From NCBI RefSeq assembly GCF_000208745.1, contig NC_030850.1:18431979-18495978 (forward strand): a stretch of 64,000 bases of DNA, read 5' to 3'. Under the pieces are notes generated by a model. That model saw only the letters and a program-made list of their open reading frames with translations. It was not told the origin of the DNA and did no database searches. The translations under genes and the position numbers were made by a program. This stretch comes from Theobroma cacao. Its lineage: Eukaryota > Streptophyta > Magnoliopsida > Malvales > Malvaceae. Numbering within the stretch: the first letter of the stretch is position 1; the number at the start of each line of letters is the position of its first letter. Of the stretch, positions 1 to 12,639 are shown piece by piece.

Positions 1-1062
1 TCTTGACAAGATGAGAAACTAATTTTCAGAACAAAAAAAATAAAAAAAATAGAGTAAACAATGCGCAGGAATTTAGAGTGGTTTGGTCCAAGACCTACAT
101 CCACTACCTTGATTATCCAACCAAGGATTTTCCAAACAATTCGACTAAGAACCGGTGAAATTCACAAGCTTTCACCAAGCTTTACAATGGTTTTTACCAG
201 CTTAGCCAAAACCTTTCACAATAGTTTTTCACAAGTTAAACTAAAGCCCAACACCTAACTTTTCGAGTCTAAGTTAGAACCTTAACACATTTAAGCAAAC
301 CTAGCTTGAAACAACCACTTAGAGTGACTCCCTCACTCTAAGAATACAAGAAGAGAAGTAAAAGAAAGTACCTTTGATCACAAGGTTGATTTAAATGGTA
401 CAAGGTTGAGTGCAAAATACAAATACAAAAGATTGACGTTTAAGTGCAGAAAGGTGCAAAGGAGATTTTCTGGTTTTTTAGCTCTATATGACTGAAATCT
501 CTTCCGAATCTTACAAAAAATTGATTTCTAGTCATTGGAAAACCCTTTTATGCTTGGAGAAACAGCTTTGATGGCAATTTGGCAGTTTATGGCTGTTGGA
601 AATAGTTGAGAGTTGGTTCTAGCCATTAATCTATCTTCTAGTGTTCTAGCCATTAATCTATCTTCTAGTGCTCTGGTTCAAATTGCAGACAGAATGCTCT
701 TAGTCGACTAACTTTCTTCTTGGTCGACTAAGTTGGTTTTATTTTCTGGTCGCAGATTCTGGCAAAGAGTATTTAGTCAACTAACTCATTTCTTGGTCGA
801 CTAAGTTGGTTCTGTTTCTCAACATTCTTCAGCCCGCCAACCCTTGATTTAAATCTTAGCTTACTAACTCTTAATTGATCAACTAAGGGACTTTTGCCTT
901 GTTGTTCAATTGTGACTTCCTTAGCCCTATGCTCTTTGATATGTGCATTTTAATGATAGATTATTTGTTTGCATATAATTTTGTCCCGTACACTCAAGTA
1001 AAAATATTATACACAAATGAAATGGGAATGTTTTATTATCATCAAAACCTATGGAGCCAACA
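1..1062 (-). mobile_element. SIRE-type copia LTR, cut by window start
   Basis: The sequence aligns along its length with the two LTRs of element A (19289-20364 and 28378-29453), in the same orientation. It shares the block on a route of AACCAAGGATTTTCC-like and TTTCACCAAGCTTT-like phrases and the terminal GAGCCAACA at 1054-1062. The first ~50 bases of the LTR lie outside the window. No polypurine tract follows 1062, so this is either the 5' LTR of a minus-strand element extending left or a solo LTR. The LTR TATA box seen in A is altered here (TTTTATG near 547). A 26-bp segment is duplicated in tandem near 625-672, which is not the case in A. Confidence 0.85.
710..810. repeat. Two pairs of TTAGTCGACTAA palindromes in LTR
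   Basis: Two copies of a bipartite motif are present: CTTAGTCGACTAAC followed by GGTCGACTAAGTT, then TTTAGTCAACTAAC followed by GGTCGACTAAGTT. They are separated by about 25 bases. The same arrangement occurs in every other SIRE-type LTR in this window. Confidence 0.85.
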
Positions 1063-1243
1063 ATGAAATCCCTCAACTATGTTTTATATGATTCGAAGTT
1101 TTGAGGCTTGCTTAGGTCTCATAGGATTCACCTGTTGTTGTAACCTAACTTGGTGGTCCGTGATCCATCATGAGCCTAGCACCCCTAAAGCCGAGCAAGC
1201 CTTAGAATCCGAAATCATATAACACAAAGTCAAGGGATTCAAT
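1061..1243. repeat. Imperfect inverted repeat of gypsy LTR ends
   Basis: Bases 1061-1112 and 1194-1243 are reverse complements over about 50 bases with a few mismatches and gaps; both contain an AGGCTTGCT-type block and a TATATGATT block. The left arm reads like the 3' end of a plus-strand LTR of the family in element D (compare AGGCTTGCTTGGGTTTAG near 42122). The right arm reads like the same end on the minus strand. I infer two LTR ends lying tail to tail, with the SIRE LTR inserted at the tip of the left arm. Confidence 0.6.
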
Positions 1244-3888
1244 AATCAAATATTCACAATAAAATCAAATATAATACATTATCCCTGGCACATAATTCAT
1301 ACAAATGTTTATAAGGCCATACTTAGCAATTTAAGACAAGTTCGTACATAACAACCCTTACATAAGTTCATATGGCACATCGTGCCTACATACATAATGA
1401 CAGCAAAAGACTTCAACTAACTTAGTGGAGTGAGCAATACGTAACTGGAACATACCGAATGCTAAAATCGGTTTGTCTATCGACAACCCTTGCCACACAC
1501 CTTCGTGGTCTATTTATCTATGTATGGTACACAAATGGGTGAGTACTCTAATACTCAGTGAGTGTTGTAGATAAATAAAATCATATTATATATATATGTA
1601 TATGTATAGACACATAATAAATATTGCACTCTTAAGGCAACCACATAATCCAATAAACATCTCCAAGCATAGGGCATATCATTATCCGTAAGTCTCCAAT
1701 ATGAAGACATATCATCATCCTTAATGTCTCCAAAGGTCATCACACATATCATTAGGCTTACCCTCAAAGCCAATCAAAGTTATTCGAATTATTCTCCGTG
1801 GCACTCTCTAGTTTTCGGAGTATCACATCAGAATCATATGATATTTATCTAAGCTTCTCATGGCTATCTCACATCATATATGAATCAAGTCAACAAGTGG
1901 TCCTCCCTTAGACACAGTGAAATCATGTTTAGTTGCCAACTGGTAAAGAATCAAATCAGACTCAAGGCAAAGCCGTTGGAAGAGAACAGATCACACGAGT
2001 GTCGAAGCAACAGGCAAAAAACAAATCACGCACAACACCAAAGCAGTTGACGGAGGATTAAATCATCGATTGGAGTATTCTCCCGACGATCAGCATCACC
2101 CAAAGCATTCTCAAATAGGTGACATCAAAGCATTACAAGCGGGAATCATACGCTAGACTAATACCACTATCCTTACATACTGCCATCCTTACAAGCACAC
2201 ACATGGTCACAGGAGATCGAAACTCCACTCAACCACAAATTAGATCAAAGTTCATAATTCTTCCCTCGGACAAAAACACGATTCCACAAATAAGGCATAA
2301 TTTATCATTCACATTTTCCTTATTGAACCTTAATTCACATTTATCAAGCTTCAGTCGTCTTTAAGCTCGGCTAAGTTCTAAGTGCCTCTAAATCTCCAAG
2401 GCATAATTGGATCAAATTCTCTTAACATATCCTTTGCCTAGGGAAATCTAGTCCTTTGGTTTCATTATAACCTCTAGACATCCTAGTTTAAGCACACACA
2501 GCATAAGCCACCCATGTGGCTTTACATCACAACACACCAACACTCAATCCATATTTTTGGTTCCTTAGCCTAGGCACTTACATCTTGGCAATCGTGTATA
2601 TATATATATATACATATCTATTATAGTACCATGGTAGCGCCTTTATCAAGTCGTCATGCATCACATGCATTTTTAATTAAACCCACTCACAGTGATAAAT
2701 TGGAGGTAATCCCACCGATGAGCTCAACTTTAGTATCCAATCATCCTCTAGCTTACCAACACGTCCAATTACTCCATTTCTTCCTTAGAACACATCAAAA
2801 CATCTAATTGTTAATTAAATCCTAGCTTTTGAAAAATGCTAGCTTTTCCACAATTAACCAAATCTTAGCAATCCAACTATTTAAGCTCAAATCCTTCATT
2901 AACGAGCTAAACCCATACCTTAGAAGCTAGATTGCATAAGTGTTAGCTTTAAATTCGCTAATCCAAGCTAAAGAGGGAAAATTATCAAATCTAGAGGAAA
3001 ATCATATTTTGAAGTTATTAAACGATTAAATTGAAAAATAATTGGCAAAATGTTCAATCTTACCTCCAGGATGATTTCCCAAGCTCCAAATAGTTTCAAA
3101 TGACTCTAAAAATCAATTTAAGGGTTTGGCTTTTGAGTTTTCTAGAAAAAAAAAAGAGGGAGAGAAAGAGCTGAGAGTGAGATGAGGCAAAAATGGCTAG
3201 AAGCCCCATTTCATTTTTGCCTTTCATCAATGATGTATCAATACATTTGGCAATATATCGATACATTTGCCCATATTTCGACTAAATATATTGATACATT
3301 GGGGCAATGTATCAATATATTTTAGGTAGAATGATCTTAGGTGCTCTTTGCTTCAAATGTATCGACACATTAAGGCAATGTATTGATACATGTTCATCAA
3401 ATTCCAAATCAATTGATACATTCTTAAATGTATCAATAGAATTCCTCTAAAACACCTCACATTATTTTTCCTGCCAAAAATGTATTGATACATAAGGGGA
3501 TGTATCGATACATCTTCCCTTGTAGACAATTTTAAGCTTCCAAAACTTTCAAAAATCCAAGTTTAACACCCCAAAATCATTCCCTATTAATATCACACCT
3601 CAAATCATTCATTTAACTTAATTCCATACATATAAATTCATAAACATAACATCAAACTTAGATTAAAACCTCAAACTATGAGATTTATCAAATATTTCCT
3701 CAAAATTTTGCCTAAGTGTCAATATATGCACTTTCAAATATTTGGCATACATAGCATATCATCAAAGTCCTCAAAACTTCACATATTTCATAAATCATCT
3801 TCAATCTACTTAATTTTCATCGAATATTGTGTGTTACACTTGTCAAGCTCATGCACCAGTCATGGACCCTCAAGTTTGGGTCGTGACA
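1139..3888 (-). mobile_element. Probable solo gypsy LTR
   Basis: The right end GGGTCGTGACA (3878-3888) is the terminal sequence shared with the LTRs of D. The left end TGTAACCTAACTTGGTGG is a degraded inverted counterpart. Internally, the phrase GTGAGTACTC...CAGTGAGTG near 1540 is the reverse complement of the CACTCACTAGG...ACTCACC phrase of the D LTRs, which suggests minus orientation. No matching target duplication was found (GTTGT on the left, GTACC on the right), so the boundaries are approximate. No coding capacity is seen. A TA microsatellite lies at about 2599-2620. Confidence 0.5.
3225..3520. repeat. Cluster of TGTATCGATACA palindromes
   Basis: Four to five pairs of near-palindromes of the form TGTATCRATACAT are present, often separated by a short GGGCAA-like spacer: near 3231-3270, 3290-3320, 3358-3390, 3412-3445 and 3478-3512. 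The best unit is ATGTATCGATACAT near 3500. The cluster lies inside the probable gypsy LTR. Confidence 0.8.
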
Positions 3889-5030
3889 GTACCAATGAAC
3901 TTGATTTACCAATCCAATGATGATAACCAATTATCTTGTTAATCTTTTTCTCAAGTAAGCATGAATATTGTTTAAGTGTTATGTGAATTCTTATGTTTAG
4001 CATCATGATAGGATGAAATTTCCATAATTGAGCACTATATCTCTTGTATTGAAATATTATGTACCTTTAAGAAAAGCTTATGTAAATGTAAATATTTTTT
4101 AAACCATGTTTGGAGTTCTAGAATTTGTTTGATTCTTCCTTAAGGCAAAATCATAGGCTATACTTAGTTAAGGAGATGACTTAGGCTATCCTTTGACCGA
4201 TTGAGCCTTTCAAGCTAACCTAGTTACATTTTTTCTCCAATATACCCCTTTACGCTTAAATTGTCCTTTTCTTTGATTAAACACATGAATGAATTAGCTT
4301 AGCCTTTGAGAAATTTTCCAATTTTACAACCCTCACTCTTAAGCATATATATTGTTTTAGGAAATATATGTTGAGCTATTTAATGAAAGGTAGAAAAGAT
4401 GAAATGTATAAAATTCAAAATTTTTGTGAAACATTCATCCTACTACTGATGAAAGAAAACATGTTTGGGGGTGGTGAATTAAGAATAATAATAATAAAAG
4501 TGTTTTATGAAGGAAAAGTGAAAGAAAATAAAACAAGGTGTACTTGGTGAAGAAAAATAAGGATATATAGGTCTTAAAACAATTATGTTGCTACGGTGAT
4601 TTGAGCTACATATTTTCCCATATCTGACCTTGACCTTAGCCACACGTTACAAGTTGAATAAAGTCCTAAAGATCCTTAGTTAGGTGCTAGCCTACATTTG
4701 GGGAGAGGGATATGAAAGCAAACATATGAAACTATAAACTAGTTTAAAGTTTGTATAAGCATAAACCTATCCAAAGTGCATGATATTCATTGTAAGAGAT
4801 TTCACACATACATTGGAATCCATTTGAAAATGAGCTTGCATTTAAATGTAATGTGAGCTTTGATAATATTTGTGTTTTGCTTTGAGTTTGGAAAACTAGA
4901 TAATTTATGAGGAAATTAAAGGTAATCACAGACTTAATGCAACCTACTCCTAGTTTGATGTTTTCAACTATGTTATGTTATTTTTATCTTAAGTTTTGCT
5001 CGAGGACTAGCAAAATAGTAAGTTTTGGGG
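3889..5030 (+). mobile_element. 3' noncoding part of a Tat-like gypsy element
   Basis: There is no surviving reading frame of note. The stretch has the character of a gypsy 3' leader: a phrase ACATTTTTTCTCCAATATA near 4227, then GCTCGAGGACTAGCAAAA near 4998, then the purine run GTTTTGGGG directly before an LTR start TGTGATAACT. From general knowledge of Tat/Athila elements, the GCTCGAGGACTAGC...TTTGGGG arrangement marks the polypurine tract. Everything upstream of 3889 in that element has been replaced by the neighbouring LTR. Confidence 0.55.
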
Positions 5031-6523
5031 TGTGATAACTCTATTATATGTAGTTATTTTGCCACATTTTGATTGCTAAAAATAGCTAAGTCCTTGTGTT
5101 TTTCAAGTTGATTTAAGGTAGCTTTTATGTTTTTTGTTATTAAGTTTAATGCATGTTGAACTACTTTAAATCGAGTAATTTTAGCTCACTTTCATGTTAA
5201 AAGTCTTAATTTAAGCCATCACTGATTTAGTCTTTGTTTTGAAGGTTCTCAAGTGCATAAAGCTTCGTGAAAGTAAACCACATAAGGATGGCTAGGTGTA
5301 AATTTTACTAAATATGCTATGGTATTTTGGTCCTAACTTGAGCTACAGAAGTCCAAATAAAGAGATGCATGAACCATAGGAAAGCTAAGAAGAAGGGTTA
5401 CAACTTTCATGTTTATTACTTTGTTCATTTTTTATCGAATAGTGTTTAAAAACCTTGTCAAAGTTTGAGCATTGTAGCAATCTGCACAAAGGGAAACCAA
5501 AGTACCCAACACTACAGCCTTAAAGTCTCAAGGCTGCAATGCCAAAACCTCATCAGCATGGGATAGCAATTGTCCAAGGGAGTCAGTGCCACAAAGCCAG
5601 AAGGTAAGCATCACGACGTTGCCATGGACAATACTTGCTCTGAATTCTAGAGGAGTTAGCACTTTTCCTATTTTTCTGCATTTTGAGTTTTAATTTTTTA
5701 GGGCTTTTTTAGTAGAAACATTAAAGAAGATTGAGTGGTAGCTTTTTTGAAAAGAAAGAGTGGTTTTGTGAAAGAGAAAAACAAGAAGAAAGTAAGAGAC
5801 GCGAAGATTGGATTCGACAAAAAACTATTCTTCACTTAAGGATTGTGGTGGATTTCAACATGTAATCTGAATATTTGTTTCTTTTTATTTATTATGAATG
5901 GGTATGGTTATGTTTATTCAAATATGTTCGTAAAGCTTTTGGTTGTCTGGCCAACAATTGAACGATTTGTGAATCTGAATGAGACTCAATCGAGTGAGTT
6001 TAGATTAAACTAAGTTTTGTATTGTATATGCTCACATCACTTAGAGAATAGGTCATCTGATTTGCAATTAGGGTAGACATATGCCTAAATGCCATACATT
6101 TTCAAATTACAACACTAGTTTAATGGACCATAATTAATTGATTACTATAGACATATAGTGACCCAATTATTTAGGCATTTATACAAGAATCTCGACAAAG
6201 ACTTGTGCATAAGTTTGGATTCTAGGCTAGCAAAACCATCCATGGATGTAAATATTGAGAGAAACGAATGTCAGATGAAATGTTGAATGAACCCATAATT
6301 CTATGTTTTAATTTATTGCCTCTCTAGTGAATTTCTTAGTTTTAGTTAATTAGTTTAGTGTTTGATTGAATTTAGTTGTAATTGATTTTCTACAAATTTG
6401 AATTACTTAAATAAGATTAATTTGGTATAATTTTAGTACTTAGTGAAACATTCAAAGCAAATCCTTGTGGGATATGATTTTGAACTTACAGTCTATATTA
6501 CTTGTTTGATACGTATACCTACA
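5031..6523 (+). mobile_element. 3' LTR of a Tat-like gypsy element
   Basis: The LTR starts TGTGATAACTCTATTATATG at 5031, directly after a polypurine tract, and ends GATACGTATACCTACA at 6523 (TG...CA). It is similar in order and length (1493 bp) to the interrupted LTR at 29455-29835 plus 53076-54118 (1424 bp); both contain AAATAGCTAAGTCC-like, GAAAGCTAAGA, CTACAACTTTCATG and TGATACGTATAC-like blocks in the same order. No protein is encoded. The 3' boundary is chosen from the terminal CA. Confidence 0.6.
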
Positions 6524-7107
6524 TGTACTAAACTAACAACAAGTTCTTGGCTCTAACGTTTCCAGTTGCTAGAGGTTTTGTTATAGTAGTCGTCATAGGC
6601 AATGCAAAGTTGGGTGAGGCCATGGTTGGCACAACAAAACTAGTTAGTAATTGATCTTTGATTAGTCATTATGTAACAATTTTAGTATGCCAATTCATTC
6701 CTTTACACTTACAGTTCAATACACAAATCATACCCAACATTTCAAAGACACAAAACCTTAAAAAAAATATCAATGCTATACAATTACCTCATTTTTCATT
6801 TTTACAATTATGAAAAAGATAAAAAAAAAAGAAACCCATCTCAAAAAAAGATATACTCACGTAGTAGTCTCCTAGCCATCTAGGTCAACGTACTTTTGGC
6901 TAGGTTCAAAGGGCTATAGATCTAGCATTCAAAGGAGATGGGTCGATGGCGAACAAGTTGGGTTTAACAACGGAAAGGTTGGGTCGACGATGGATCACAT
7001 CTAGGTAATGGTCTATCAACAATGTAAGGCCTTGTGAGTGTGGCTCGAGAGGCTTTGGGTAGGTGGAGAGAGAGAAGAGAGAGAAAGTAAAAGGGGGAAA
7101 TAGGGGG
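6524..7107. other. No gene seen
   Basis: AT-rich sequence without a supported gene or repeat family. It ends in a purine-rich stretch (AGAGAGAAGAGAGAGAAAG near 7070) and the left GGGGG target duplication (7103-7107) of the following solo LTR. Confidence 0.5.
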
Positions 7108-10095
7108 TGTCACAACCAAGTACTCGCCTCGAGCTTGTGACAACCGTCGCGACGTCCCGATAGACATTCATTGACCGGAATGCCAACCGAAACCTCGCAA
7201 GGCTTTAATATCAATTTTCGTAACTCTCCTGTGAGCAACAGTTGTTAAATATCATGTTTTGAGAGATTATAAACTATTTCCAAATCAAAACAATATAAAA
7301 ATAATTTTTTTCTCACAAGGGCATTTTGGTCATTTTTTCTCAAAAATCTCGAAACCAACTAAAAATGTAGTATGCGAGTGGAAAACACATATTTCATAAT
7401 CAAAATAAATTTAGATGTCTAAAAAATTCATTTAAAGTGAAACTATAACTATTTAAATATAATAAAAATATTCAATAAATATTCTATTTTCTTATAAAAT
7501 AATATTTATAGAGTTACCAATAAATAATTTTCGTAGCGTAAAAGCTAAATAAATTCATACATACTGTAATACAGATAACCTAAGCATAAGATTTAATTTA
7601 CAGTGACACATGGGCCCGCGAACTACCAAAAGTATCAAAAGCGGTAAACCTACAGTTTTTGAGGATGCAAGTCCAACTGTAGCCCTCAACGAAATGAGCT
7701 ATCTACCGACTATCTTGAGCCTGAAATGGGTGGAAAGGAGGGTGGTAAGATTATATAATCCCCGTGAGTAAACAAATACCATCTAAAATATCTAAAGCTT
7801 AGTGAATGGAGACAGATAAAATAGTTTAACATAAAAATGATTCACAGCATTTCGAACTCATTTTAATAAGATAAAATAGATTCATTTCACCCAAATAAAC
7901 AACAAGGCTTATGATTTCTTGAAAAGTTTGACTCGTGCCAAAATCATTCTCATACTCAATTATTAGGGATACCTTGGCCGAGAGCTATCTCAACCGAGTC
8001 TGCCAAGGCTGTTAAAAAGTCATGTACGCATAAATCATGTTTTTATTTTGAAAACATAGCTGTTCCTTGGCGTTGGCTGAGTTCACTCTCACGTGGTGGT
8101 TTGGCGTGACGTGAACTCTAAAGTTGTACCTCGAGAGTTACCCTACGAGCCTCCCCAATCGAGGTAAGAATATAACAAGATTTTGTGCCCCTCAAAAAGG
8201 TTGGTCCACAGAACTCGCCCACTACAGCAAGCTAAACCCACCATACAATAAACTTTGCGATAGCATGACATGGCAATTATTTTATTTTACAGCCTCTCAA
8301 GGCAAATCAACAGTTCATACATTTTCAGTACATTTACCAATTCAACCATTCATGCCAATATTATCATAAGCCATTCAATTCAAACCATGATTTATAACAC
8401 AGTAATTAGTCTCCAATTACTCCATTTTCAAAACAATCTTTCAATTTCAAGATAATTTTATAAAATCATTTCATTTAATCACATTTTGCTTATAAAACAT
8501 AAAGATTTACCATTTAAACTCATTTTTCATAAAATTCACAAAAACGAATAAAAACTACTTTAGATAATTAAGACGATATTAAGGTTATTCACTATTTTTG
8601 GAGTCGAATTCTGAGTACTTCGATTCTTGATCCTCGAGTACTATCTCTTTACTTTTGCCAGAAAACTCACCACCTAGACATAATGCACAATAAACCATTT
8701 ACTACATTTGTGCTAAATCGTTGTAAATCCAATTCAGGTTTTATACTAATGCATGAAATGGGATGTGAAATACTTGGGTAACTATCTAAATACAATGTTC
8801 AATATAAATTCAATTATGTACCTAAATAAAATGGTATTGGCCTAATTCGATCTATCATCCGATTAATTGGCCAATACGTCCAATTCAACTCCAAATAATT
8901 CCATTTTTCTCCCAATACTCCAAATCATCAAACACAAATTAAATAACTTAAAATATGGCAAAAATCATCCTCACATTTTCTCTTGGAAAATTCGACCATG
9001 GAGGGTTCACTAACAATATAATTTTTCAAGCTTGATTCTCTCACCATAAATCACTAATTCCTAACCAAATCACTTGAAATAAAATCAAAATCATCATCAA
9101 TATTCCACATGGAGAATTCGGCCAATGATGGGTGATGGGAAGAAGTGAATTTTTCTTGTTGGCTTTTCATGCTGCACATCACCAATAAACTAAAAACACT
9201 AGAATATCTTAAAATCTAACCAAAACAACCATCAAAATCTCTCTCTAAGTGTTCGTCCAGCAAGAGACCCATCATGAAATCATGTGATTCAACCATGGAA
9301 AATGCAAAAGAATGTATGGGAAAGGTAGATCACAAGTCAAAATCAATAAATTTTACCTTTGATTGCTTGATTACATGAAATCCACCAATTTTCTCTTGAA
9401 TTTTCACTCTAGGGTTTTTGTTCTTTCTTTTCTTCCTCTATTCTTGCTTTGGCCAGCCATAAGAATGAATGTGGAAGAGTTCAAATTGGCTTTATAAAGG
9501 AAAATATTAAATGGACAAAAATTTGCCATGTGTCACCATTCCATTGGTCCATGTGTCGTACTTACCCATTAAGCAATTTCTCTCCACCACTTAAATTTTC
9601 TAAATTATTCATGATAATATTGGGTAAAATCCATGTGCTGAACAAGTGTTGGGTGGTGTAAAATTTTGATTTTGCCCTTGGGAGGTAAAATGACTATTTT
9701 ACCCCTATGCTCGAAAAAATGTCAGAATTAAAATTTTTCACTTCTCAAACTCAAATTATGTTCTAAATAGTCAATCTTAATCAAAAACTTCTTCCAACAT
9801 TCCAAGTTTAACCTCAGGTGGTAAAATAACCATTTTGTCCCTAGGTCATGAAAATTCCAATTTGACTCCAAATCGGTCCTCGAACTCCAAATCACTATTT
9901 TAAGTCATTATGGGGTTTTAAAATTCTCAATTTCATCTTAAAATATCTATTTGGATTAGTTTGAGGCTTAATTCAACTTAATTGTGCCATTTGGTACATT
10001 GCCGTCCTTTAATGATTTTTGAGGTACCCAAGTAAGTAAACATGCATTCTTATGTAAGAATGGCATAATAAACATATTGTAGGCTGGGCTTGATA
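7108..10095 (-). mobile_element. Solo gypsy LTR, GGGGG target duplication
   Basis: The LTR starts TGTCACAACC and ends GGGCTTGATA (the terminal ACA is mutated to ATA). It is bounded by GGGGG at 7103-7107 and 10096-10100. It aligns with the solo LTR at 35485-38454 through shared phrases such as TGCCAACCGAAACC, CGCAAGGCTT, ATACCTTGGCCGAG and CCTTGGCGTTGGC. The orientation is set from the D-type LTRs, whose plus-strand 3' end is GGGTCGTGACA. At 2988 bp with no internal region left, it is best explained by LTR-LTR recombination. The short ORFs inside have no recognisable product. Confidence 0.85.
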
Positions 10096-10100
10096 GGGGG

Positions 10101-10747
10101 AAAGAGCTCGATTCATATAAATAATACAAGTTACCGATGAAACTCTCCGTCGATAATCTCTTGACAATTTATTTAACCATCCTTGGCGAATATTTGGCCG
10201 GTATTTATGAAAATTCTATCAATAATCTTGTGACAATTTATGTAGCCATCATCGAAGGATATTTTTTCAGTATTACTTGGCATTTGTATTACCCTAACAT
10301 TTTATTTAGCCATCCCTGATTGATATTTCATCAATATTTGCATATTCAATTTCGTTACTATATTCCTGATGTTTTATGTAGCCATTACCAATCAAATATT
10401 CTATCGATATTTATGAAAATTTCATTAGTAATCCACTGATATTTTGTGTATGCATTACCAACAAATATTCCATTGTTATCTTCCTACCATTTTATTATTC
10501 CATTCCTAACTAAATTTAGAGCATGTATTTTGATAAATGATTGTGCCTAGTATTCTTTGCACATTTTGCTTTTATTTGCTTTAAAGAATTACAAACTATA
10601 CTGACGGAATAGAATTCATCGATGTTCCATCGACATATTGTAGGGCTTCTCTCCATCACTGTTTCGTCGACAATCCATCAATATTTTCCAATAGAATTTT
10701 TTTCGACAAATCCAATTCTATCAGTAAAAGTTTATTTTCTTGTAGTG
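10101..10747 (-). mobile_element. One end of a CACTA (En/Spm) transposon
   Basis: The segment ends TTATTTTCTTGTAGTG at 10747, the reverse complement of the canonical CACTA terminus CACTACAAGAAAA. Inside are degenerate units of about 67-70 bases (10145-10510) carrying phrases like CCATCCTTGGCGAATATT and GCCATTACCAATCAAATATT. ATTACCGATGGAAT/CCGTCGATAAT-like words are also present, as expected of CACTA subterminal repeats. No second terminus and no transposase were found in the window. The adjoining solo LTR may have inserted into it, or the rest may have been deleted. Confidence 0.7.
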
Positions 10748-11351
10748 AATTAGGTTTAATATAACTTTTATATTAATTACAAAAAATTGTAATACATAAT
10801 CGGACACATTCAATTAAGTCATTAATGTCTGTAACTTCTTTCAATTAAGTCCAACTTAATCTCCAATTTTTACATTCTTAAATTGACATCTTTTAAATGT
10901 ATGTGACCCATTAAGTTCCTAACATGTTGATAATAAATATGAACTATAATCCCAAATAAATTTGGATATGATGAATCAAACAAATTTATATGTCAAGGTT
11001 GTATTAGATGAATCGAACTATAATCCAAGGTAACCTAGGATTAGATGAATCTAACTCCTTTGTATTCATCATCAATTCTCGAATTGATTAGTTCGAATTT
11101 ATAAGTTAAAATTGAGATCTAGCAATGCATTGTGACTATTCAAATTTATCAATGGACAGCCTTACCATGTAATTAATACCCATTCATCACTTAATATCAT
11201 AGGAAGACATAGTACATGGTGCAAACCAAAGCTTGAATCAACTTGATCCAAATGATTTAAAATAAAAACCCTATCTTAAATTGATTTTATTGTAAAAAGG
11301 TCAAAAACTTGAACTCAAAATAACCCAAACTTGAATGACTTAAACCCATAT
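10748..11351. other. AT-rich sequence with part of a direct repeat
   Basis: No gene is seen. The second half (11055-11225) is a copy of a segment found again at about 11620-11825; both contain CATCATCAATT, GATCTAGCAAT/CATCTAGCAAT and CACCATG(C/T)AATTAATA-like words. Confidence 0.5.
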
Positions 11352-11825
11352 TGTTAGAATTGATGTATGCTCTATACCCAATCAGTTGGTTGTATGATAC
11401 GTTTATGATTACTTTATACATTATATTTAATTTTTAAAGGATTTCTTTGTCTATTAGTTCATATATAATTGTTATTATTTACTTACAAAGATAAAGTCCA
11501 CGAACTAAACATTCTTTGCAAAAGGAGTTATAAAGTATTATAATTATGAGGTTACTGTTGCATCTAAGCATTTTTCCTAAATTATTAATTCCTAGTCAAT
11601 GCTTTATCAATTCAACCCTTTTGAATTCATCATCAATTTCAAAATTGATTTCTTCATACATATAAGTCAAGCTTGGCATCTAGCAATCCATCATGACTAT
11701 CCAAGTGTTAAAAAGAGTCATAAAGGTTTGACTTAACCAACCAGTGCGTAATCTCACCATGCAATTAATATTGTTTTATGAATCTAATATCCGGACAAGA
11801 CATAAAGCATGGCTCAGTGTCTACT
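11055..11825. repeat. Direct duplication about 560 bp apart
   Basis: Bases 11055-11225 and 11620-11825 share an ordered series of phrases: TTCATCATCAATT, TATAAGT, GATCTAGCAAT versus CATCTAGCAAT, CATGACTAT versus TGTGACTAT, then ATGTAATTAATA versus ATGCAATTAATA, then a GACATA(A/G)...CATGG block. This suggests two copies of one LTR-like element, one truncated. Confidence 0.55.
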
Positions 11826-12639
11826 TTATATTGTCTCTACCATGTTAGCTTTTGATATTTGTAATCAACTCTTTTAATGAGATTTGGAAAAGCTCTCTTC
11901 TAAATCCTCAATCTACATTGGTCAAGGACTCCTTTAAGTTATTACATATCAAGATGCACTGGGATGTTTCTTTTAGTATCACTTACGGCGATGAATCTGC
12001 TATTGTTCTTTCATTTACCTTCATATGTTTCATGCTATATATATCTAATGTCCATCTTATTGTGCATCCTTTATAGGATGACTTAAGATAGTATCTAAAT
12101 ATAGCAACTCTTATACAAGGTAACCTAATGATCTCAAGTCTAAGGATTACTTACACAACCGTCACATAATTAGCATTCATTCCATAGATACTTGAGTGAC
12201 ATACTAAATGGAATTCTCAACGTGGGTCATGTTCAATGAACTTGTTCATATAAGTAGCACTCACATGTTAGCTCAAGCATCCCCATATTGATTTCAATTT
12301 ATGATAATGATTGCTCACTTTATAAGTTAAGAACATAACCATGTGTTGGCCTCTCAGTTTTATCAATGTTCAATCTCAATAGAGCATTGACTAGGAACAT
12401 ATAGGAATAATGTTTTGATGCAATAAAGATCTCACAATTATAACAATGTTAGCTTTATAAGTTTTAAATTTATCCTATGTTTTGAAACGACAAGGACAAA
12501 TGATCAAAATTCCTTCTAACAGTTTTTGAACCAGTTTAAAGTTCCCTTGATGGATTTAAACAAATGACTAAGTGTTTGAAAAAGATAAAACACCTCAAAA
12601 AGACTTTCAAAATGGTTTCTAGGTAGAATCTACGGATAC

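Noticed and set aside
710..810. Palindrome pairs as tRNA-like or restriction-site artefacts
   Set aside because: Same arrangement in four separate LTRs and at two internal sites, with independent mutations, so not an artefact; no tRNA structure.
3678..3920. 80-codon frame ending in the LTR terminus
   Set aside because: Crosses the LTR boundary at 3888 and has no domain.
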